From NCBI GenBank assembly GCA_002358875.1, contig DEPS01000096.1, positions 8,240 to 18,850 on the forward strand: a stretch of DNA of 10,611 nucleotides, given 5' to 3'. Position 1 is the stretch's first letter, and every line of letters starts with the position of its first letter. The notes below the pieces were generated by a model, which saw only the letters and a list, made by a program, of their open reading frames with translations, did not search any database and had not been told where the DNA came from. The stretch is from Lachnospiraceae bacterium UBA3386. Its GTDB lineage: Bacteria > Bacillota > Clostridia > Lachnospirales > Lachnospiraceae. Both the position numbers and the translations under genes were made by a program. Shown in pieces: positions 6,644-10,611 of the stretch.

Positions 6644-8485
6644 CTACCAATATAGAACAATAGCCGTGCCGGGCACAATGTTGTTATAGAGCACCTCGGC
6701 GACCCAGGTCGGGAGGTTCACACAGCCATGGGAGCCGTCGCCTCTGTAGATAGTTCCCCCGAATCTGCTCCTCCAGTTAGCGTCGTGGAGGCCCTGCCCC
6801 TCATAAAAGGGCATCCAGTACTGGACCTTTGTCTCATACCTTTCCTTTCCCTCGCCTCCCCGCAGGATCGACGGGCTTTCCTTAAAGGCAAGGGGGAAGA
6901 CTCCTGACGCGGTTCCAAGATCCTTCGTGACATCACCGGTGACGACATCGCTCTCGACCACCAGGGATCCGTACAGGTAATACCACATGTGCTGGGCGCT
7001 GAGATTGACCTCGACATAGGTTCCGTTCAGGTCGTCTGTGCCGTTCCTGCTAAAATACAGGGGGCAGCCCCAGTCGTTATAGGTCAGATATACGGGCTCC
7101 CGCTCGACAGACTTACCCGACAGGATGTCCTGTGTCAGCTGCCGGATCTCTTCATCTTCCAGGATGGTATAGCCGTATTCGTTCCATCCCGGTGAAAAAG
7201 TCACCGGATACCCCCATGTCGTCATAAAGACGCGCTCGTGGTAACGGGTCTCATATTTGTCGATCAGCTTTTCGACATATTTCTTCACCTTGTCCTCGCG
7301 CACCTGGACCTTCCCCTTCCTGACCTTGAGCCAGTTCATGAAGGTCTTGAATTCAAGCTTTTCTGTTTCAGAGCCAAAATCATAGGTGACGGTCACTTTT
7401 ACGTACTTATTGAGGATCTTGCATTTTTCCTGGATTTCTTTATCGGAGGCCTTTTTGTCAGGCAGTGTGTACAGAGATTCGGGAATCTCGCAGACAAGAT
7501 TGAAGCGGCCCTCTCCGCTCCCGGAAGATTTTTTCGGAGCAACCGTTTCCTTGTCCTTTTTCGAAGTATCGCCGGCTCCGGACTCGGCATTCTCCTCTGC
7601 CCCGGCCGCTTCTCCCGAAGCTCCCTTCGCAGCTTCTTCCCTGACATCCTTCGCAGCTTCTTTCGTCGAGGCTTCTTTTTCCGATTCTTCCTTGTCAGAA
7701 GTTTCTTTTTTCGAAGCTTCTTTTTTAGAAGCTTCTGTTTTAGAAACTTCTTTGGCCGGCGTCTCCTTCTCCGCCTCTTCTTCCGAAGCTTCTTCTGTCA
7801 GGATTTCCTCTGCTGCTTCTTTTGTCTCTGCCGGATATGCGCCCTCATCAGAGGTTTCCTGCCGGGTCTCCTTCTGGTATCCTGAAGGGCCGCCTGCCTG
7901 TTCCGCAAGCATTGCCTCGATCTCACCGCGCAGCCACTTTCGCAGCGCCCCGTCTTCCAGCTCCGTCCCCTGTACCTCAGGGCGGATCCGGCACTCGTTC
8001 TCCTTTTCGTAAAAGAGTATTTTTGCGTTCTTATTCTTTTTTCTGGGCGCCGAGAGTGCATCCACACTCACTGCCGCGTCAAAGACCTTCGTATCGGACT
8101 TGAAGGGCAGGGCCGCATCAAAAGAATTCCCGTTTAAAACACCGTCCAGCACAACACGGAGATCTTTTTTTTCGGAATCCATGATCCTGGTCAGAGAAGC
8201 CTCAAGCGCCTCGCTGTCCAGTGTGTAGCCCAGTTCTTCCAGCGACGCGCCAAAAATCTCATTTCCGTCTTCCGTCACTGTGATCCTGCTTTCATCGATT
8301 CCTTCCGAAAGCAGTCCTACGACCTGTGCCGGCATCTTTCCGGAAACGTTCCTGCCGTTTATGAACGTCCGGTCCAGGAAACCGCTGCGGCTCTGCAGCG
8401 AATTCACGTAATAAACCGCTCCGCCCGCCGCGCCTGCCAGGACAGCTAAAGCTGCCGCGATTCCGAAAATAGTGCTTTTTTTCAT
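6644..8485 (-). CDS. L,D-transpeptidase (YkuD) with PG_binding_4 region and low-complexity insertion
   Basis: A 613-residue protein starting at the ATG at 8485 with GGAGG about ten bases upstream. It has a short Lys-rich N-terminus and one hydrophobic helix (about 7-27), acting as a membrane anchor or uncleaved signal, so the rest is extracytoplasmic. Residues 36-195 and 330-480 carry sequence typical of PG_binding_4 transpeptidases (RPEVQGTELEDGAL; LNKYVKVTVTYDFG). Residues 203-326 are a Lys/Glu/Ala/Ser-rich disordered insertion. The YkuD domain (about 488-613) has GLHDANWR (His567) and GDGSHGCVNLP with the nucleophile Cys588. Such enzymes form 3-3 peptidoglycan cross-links or attach partners to the wall using acyl-donor stem tetrapeptides. 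The start overlaps the stop of the upstream regulator by four bases (ATGA), implying translational coupling. Transcription ends at the bidirectional terminator near 6472. Function call is strong; the insertion's role is unknown. Confidence 0.92.
   Translation of the reverse strand: MKKSTIFGIAAALAVLAGAAGGAVYYVNSLQSRSGFLDRTFINGRNVSGKMPAQVVGLLSEGIDESRITVTEDGNEIFGASLEELGYTLDSEALEASLTRIMDSEKKDLRVVLDGVLNGNSFDAALPFKSDTKVFDAAVSVDALSAPRKKNKNAKILFYEKENECRIRPEVQGTELEDGALRKWLRGEIEAMLAEQAGGPSGYQKETRQETSDEGAYPAETKEAAEEILTEEASEEEAEKETPAKEVSKTEASKKEASKKETSDKEESEKEASTKEAAKDVREEAAKGASGEAAGAEENAESGAGDTSKKDKETVAPKKSSGSGEGRFNLVCEIPESLYTLPDKKASDKEIQEKCKILNKYVKVTVTYDFGSETEKLEFKTFMNWLKVRKGKVQVREDKVKKYVEKLIDKYETRYHERVFMTTWGYPVTFSPGWNEYGYTILEDEEIRQLTQDILSGKSVEREPVYLTYNDWGCPLYFSRNGTDDLNGTYVEVNLSAQHMWYYLYGSLVVESDVVTGDVTKDLGTASGVFPLAFKESPSILRGGEGKERYETKVQYWMPFYEGQGLHDANWRSRFGGTIYRGDGSHGCVNLPTWVAEVLYNNIVPGTAIVLYW
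7658..7747 (-). repeat. Six 15-bp tandem units within the transpeptidase gene
   Basis: Fifteen-base units beginning TTC repeat in register from 7658 to 7747; the units at 7703-7717 and 7718-7732 differ at one base. They encode six pentads of the form xS(x)KE (VSKTE, ASKKE, ASKKE, TSDKE, ESEKE, ASTKE; residues 247-276). The in-frame unit length would allow copy-number change without a frameshift. Confidence 0.75.
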
Positions 8486-9594
8486 GAATTTGTTTCCTCC
8501 AGGAACTTCATGTAATCGCCCACCATCAGGGCAATGCGGAAGGTCATGGCGTCCTCAAATGTGCGGATGTCAAGACCGGTGGCCTTCTGCAGCTTTTCCA
8601 TGCGGTAAACAAGGGTATTGCGATGGATGTAAAGCTGGCGGGAAGTCTCCGAGACATTGAGGTTGTTGTCAAAAAAGGTCTGGACCGTCGCCAATGTCTC
8701 CTGATCGATCAGGGTGGGATCATAGTTCCCGAAGATTTCCTTCAGGAACATTCTGCAGAGGTTGACAGGGAGCTGGTAGATCAGCCTCCCGATGCCCAGC
8801 TCATTATAAGAGAGAACCTTTCGGCCGGCATAGAAGATCCGCCCGACATTCATCGCCATCCGGGCCTCTTTGTAGGATTTGGAAAGATCCCTGAGCTCTC
8901 CCACGATCGTTCCGTAAGACGCACGGGTATCCACCATCGCCTCCGCCCCGAGCATGTCAACTGCCGTGGCCGCGCACCGGTCCAGCTCCTCATAATCATT
9001 CTCCGAGGACAGGGATTTGATCAGAACGATGCTGCTCTCATCCACTTCCGTCAGATAATCGCCGCCCTGAGCTGAAAACAGGCCCCCGAGCATCTTCGCC
9101 GCGGTCGCCCCCGCCTCAAGCGTTGCTGCGGGCGTACTGCCGGACTCGATATCAAAAATGATGACCGCCCTCGGCTCAGTTCCCGCAATATGGAGCTTGC
9201 GTGCGCGGTTGTGGATATCCACAGAAAGAAGATTGTCGAGAAGAAGATTCTGGAAAAAGCTTCCCCGGTCCAGACGCTCCTTATAGGCGGCGATCAGCTT
9301 TCGCAGCTGGCCCGCCACCATTTTTGCCACCATGAAGGTATAATCGCTCTCACCCGATCCCGTAAGAATATAAAAAGGCTCGTCGTCATCCAGCACCTTC
9401 AGCAGATAGCAGGTCCCGATGATCTGGCTGTCCACAGGTGAATGGGCAAAGGCCGACACCATCGCAGCCTCCACCGGAACCATTTTCGACGTCATGGCAA
9501 TGACTTTCCCGTTAAGATCCTGGACACAGAACTGGGTCCTGCTGATCGCGCACATCTCTTCCAGGCAGTTTTTGATAATCTGTGCTGTAAGCAT
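8482..9594 (-). CDS. CdaR/PucR-family transcriptional regulator
   Basis: A 370-residue protein started at the ATG at 9594, where GGAGGG lies four bases upstream. GTG (9621) and ATG (9618, 9606) starts further up lack a comparable RBS. The N-terminal part (about 1-110) looks like a small ligand-sensing domain (FCVQDLNGKVIAMTSK; FYILTGSGESDYTFM). The middle (about 131-262) fits the GGDEF-like CdaR domain, with the SYGTIVGELRDLSKSYKEAR region typical of the family. The C-terminus (about 301-356) is the PucR-type helix-turn-helix, containing NVSETSRQLYIHRNTLVYRM. Family members activate sugar-diacid, purine or other catabolic genes in response to a metabolite; the ligand here is unknown. It has its own promoter and leader hairpin, and it overlaps the L,D-transpeptidase start by four bases. 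The adjacent sugar ABC ATPase is a possible target. Family firm, target inferred. Confidence 0.9.
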   Translation of the reverse strand: MLTAQIIKNCLEEMCAISRTQFCVQDLNGKVIAMTSKMVPVEAAMVSAFAHSPVDSQIIGTCYLLKVLDDDEPFYILTGSGESDYTFMVAKMVAGQLRKLIAAYKERLDRGSFFQNLLLDNLLSVDIHNRARKLHIAGTEPRAVIIFDIESGSTPAATLEAGATAAKMLGGLFSAQGGDYLTEVDESSIVLIKSLSSENDYEELDRCAATAVDMLGAEAMVDTRASYGTIVGELRDLSKSYKEARMAMNVGRIFYAGRKVLSYNELGIGRLIYQLPVNLCRMFLKEIFGNYDPTLIDQETLATVQTFFDNNLNVSETSRQLYIHRNTLVYRMEKLQKATGLDIRTFEDAMTFRIALMVGDYMKFLEETNS

Positions 9595-9660
9595 CTTTCC
9601 CTCCATAAAACCGGGCATCACCGGTCCTGCGGTCTTTTGTCAGGCTCCGGGATCTCTCAA

Positions 9661-9710
9661 CAGCATTCTCACAAGGGGCGAAGCAGAGAATCCGAGGCCG
9701 TGAGAAGCTG
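9661..9710 (-). promoter_or_regulatory. Leader hairpin of the regulator/transpeptidase operon
   Basis: On the minus strand CAGCTTCTCAC (9710-9700) pairs with GTGAGAATGCTG (9672-9661): eleven base pairs with one bulged base, enclosing 27 bases. It would form near the 5' end of the predicted transcript (start near 9717). It could be a stabilising 5' stem, an attenuator or a regulator operator. Confidence 0.5.
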
Positions 9711-9723
9711 AACAGTTACACCA

Positions 9724-9751
9724 ATATTACACATAAAATCACAAAAATCAA
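9724..9751 (-). promoter_or_regulatory. Promoter of the regulator/transpeptidase operon
   Basis: On the minus strand TTGATT (9751-9746) and TAATAT (9729-9724) are separated by 16 bases, each matching four of six consensus positions in an AT-rich context. It lies after the terminator of the preceding ATPase gene. The predicted leader is about 120 bases to the ATG at 9594. Confidence 0.5.
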
Positions 9752-9775
9752 GCCTCATCTATACGTGAAGCCAAC

Positions 9776-9845
9776 ATGCGTTCTCCCGCCAAAAACAGGC
9801 CCTTTTTTTTCCTGAGGCAGTTATGCTTTCTCCCGTAAAAAACAG
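9776..9845. repeat. Pair of 23-bp imperfect direct repeats
   Basis: Copies at 9776-9798 and 9823-9845 agree at 20 of 23 positions and start 47 bases apart. The shared core is TTCTCCCG followed two bases later by AAAAACAG. The second copy overlaps the A-run and first bases of the terminator stem. The pair could be a duplicated regulatory site upstream of the regulator promoter. Confidence 0.6.
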
Positions 9846-9868
9846 CGCAGACATCTACGCCTGCGCTG
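9837..9868 (-). terminator. Intrinsic terminator of the sugar ABC ATPase gene
   Basis: CAGCGCAG at 9843-9850 pairs with CTGCGCTG at 9861-9868 around a ten-base loop. On the minus strand the stem is followed at once by six T residues (complement of 9842-9837). It lies about 120 bases past the ATPase stop. Confidence 0.85.
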
Positions 9869-9990
9869 CTTCTTATATTTGCTATATTCTGCCTGATCTG
9901 CTCCGATACATTCTACATTCGGATGCATTTGGGGGCATATTCCCGTCCGGATCATACAGTTACGCCGGATCCGATATATCTTTCCCCGGA

Positions 9991-10611
9991 TCAGTTGGCG
10001 ATGACCAGCTCGGTCTCCTTATCGAAGATGTGGATCTTCTTGGTGTCGAAGGTGAAGGTCATGCTCTTGCCGGGACGGATCTGGGTGGTGGGCTCAACAC
10101 GCGCCGTAACAGAATTGCCGACAACATCGAAGTACAGGAAAACTTCCGCGCCGAGAAGCTCGTAAACGTTGCAGGTCGCGTTGAACTTGTAAGCTGCCTT
10201 CGCAAGAGCATCAGGAGATGCAAGGATGTCTTCAGGACGGATGCCGAGGATGACGGTCTTGCCGTTGTAGCCGCCCGCGATAACCTTCTGAGCCTTGTCA
10301 GCGGGAAGCTCGATGCTCTGTCCGTCGAGCTCGAGGTATGCCTTGCCGCCGGCGACCTTTGCGGTCGCATCCAGGAAGTTCATCTGAGGGGAGCCCATGA
10401 AGCCCGCGACAAAGAGGTTGCAGGGGTTGTCATAGAGGTTCTGAGGGGAGTCGATCTGCTGCACGACGCCGTCCTTCATAACGACGATCCTGGTGCCCAG
10501 AGTCATGGCCTCGGTCTGGTCATGCGTGACGTAGATGATGGTGGTGCCCAGTCTCTGGTGAAGCTTGGCAATCTCAGTTCTCATCTGGACACGGAGCTTG
10601 GCATCGAGGTT
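9991..10611 (-). CDS. Multiple-sugar ABC transporter ATP-binding protein (MsmK/UgpC/MalK type), N-terminus outside window
   Basis: The 206 visible residues are the C-terminal part of a protein usually about 370 long. The reading frame is open to base 10611, so the Met at 10584 is internal. At the edge NLDAKLRVQMR is the D-loop region following Walker B. YVTHDQTEAMTLG carries the H-loop histidine (visible residue 30), and VVQQIDSPQNLYDNP is typical of carbohydrate ABC ATPases. Residues about 95-206 form the C-terminal OB/TOBE regulatory domain, with GIRPEDI. In Gram-positive bacteria such ATPases energise several sugar permeases (MsmX, MsmK), so this one may be a shared subunit; permease genes are not in view. 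All 14 visible lysines use AAG, unlike neighbouring genes, which fits high expression. Family firm; the sugar is unknown. Confidence 0.93.
   Translation of the reverse strand, partial: NLDAKLRVQMRTEIAKLHQRLGTTIIYVTHDQTEAMTLGTRIVVMKDGVVQQIDSPQNLYDNPCNLFVAGFMGSPQMNFLDATAKVAGGKAYLELDGQSIELPADKAQKVIAGGYNGKTVILGIRPEDILASPDALAKAAYKFNATCNVYELLGAEVFLYFDVVGNSVTARVEPTTQIRPGKSMTFTFDTKKIHIFDKETELVIAN

Larger units (their letters stand above)
9595..9990. other. 396-bp intergenic region between the ATPase gene and the regulator operon
   Basis: Reading in the minus direction from the ATPase stop, it holds about 120 bases of 3'UTR with no recognised element, then the ATPase terminator (9837-9868). Next come a pair of 23-bp direct repeats (9776-9798, 9823-9845), the regulator promoter (9724-9751), a leader hairpin (9661-9710) and the regulator RBS (9599-9604). 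I see no small gene or RNA gene in it. Confidence 0.6.

Noticed and set aside
7238..8012. Phe/Arg/Ser-rich frames on the plus strand across the transpeptidase low-complexity region
   Set aside because: They are antisense readings of the KE-rich repeats, with no RBS and no family resemblance.
9595..9621. GTG or ATG starts upstream of 9594 for the CdaR/PucR regulator
   Set aside because: The ATG at 9594 has GGAGGG four bases upstream, the others have no RBS, and the extra residues show no family similarity.
1..10611. CRISPR array, tRNA/rRNA, prophage, toxin-antitoxin or defence island
   Set aside because: I found no regularly spaced repeats, no tRNA-like cloverleaf and no transposase, integrase or known defence gene. 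The NYN-LOTUS gene alone does not make a defence system.

Overview
The window reads like a chromosomal segment of a GC-rich member of the Clostridia, most likely a Lachnospiraceae-type gut anaerobe. This is an inference from gene content: a DUF4317 protein, a SnoaL/PAS sensor, a YkuD L,D-transpeptidase with PG_binding_4 sequence, a CdaR/PucR regulator beside an MsmK/UgpC-type ATPase, and strong GGAGG-type ribosome binding sites. I see no tRNA, rRNA, CRISPR array, phage gene or transposase.

Layout. (1) 1-1143 (+) is the 3' part of a NYN (PIN-like nuclease fold) gene. A Gly/Ser/Tyr-rich linker joins the nuclease fold to a C-terminal OST-HTH/LOTUS domain and a second winged-helix-like segment. 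It ends at a hairpin terminator (1157-1206) shared with the convergent gene. (2) 1287-5143 (-) is a probable two-gene unit: a large PAS/coiled-coil/HATPase-like signalling protein, then a membrane-anchored alpha/beta hydrolase. Its promoter abuts the start codon, so the mRNA may be leaderless. (3) 5144-5313 is a divergent promoter region. On the other side it drives a DUF4317 gene (5314-6447, +) with a TTG start and a near-perfect Shine-Dalgarno. (4) 6448-6643 holds a bidirectional terminator and a compact palindromic element. (5) 6644-9594 (-) is an overlapping two-gene operon: a CdaR/PucR-type regulator translationally coupled to an L,D-transpeptidase whose peptidoglycan-binding domain carries a long Lys/Glu/Ser/Ala-rich insertion. 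(6) 9595-9990 is intergenic and holds the operon promoter, a leader hairpin, a pair of 23-bp direct repeats and the terminator of the next gene. (7) 9991-10611 (-) is the C-terminal part of a multiple-sugar ABC transporter ATPase, cut by the window edge.

How the genes may work together. The unifying themes are envelope and regulation: a sugar-responsive-type regulator co-translated with a cell-wall cross-linking enzyme next to a sugar-uptake ATPase, and an orphan kinase-like sensor co-oriented with a surface hydrolase. No complete novel defence or mobile system is evident. The most unusual items are the FUS-like [G/S]Y[G/S] tract in the NYN-LOTUS protein, the kinase-like protein with no histidine where the phosphoacceptor should be, the low-complexity insertion in the transpeptidase, and several unexplained intergenic inverted repeats.
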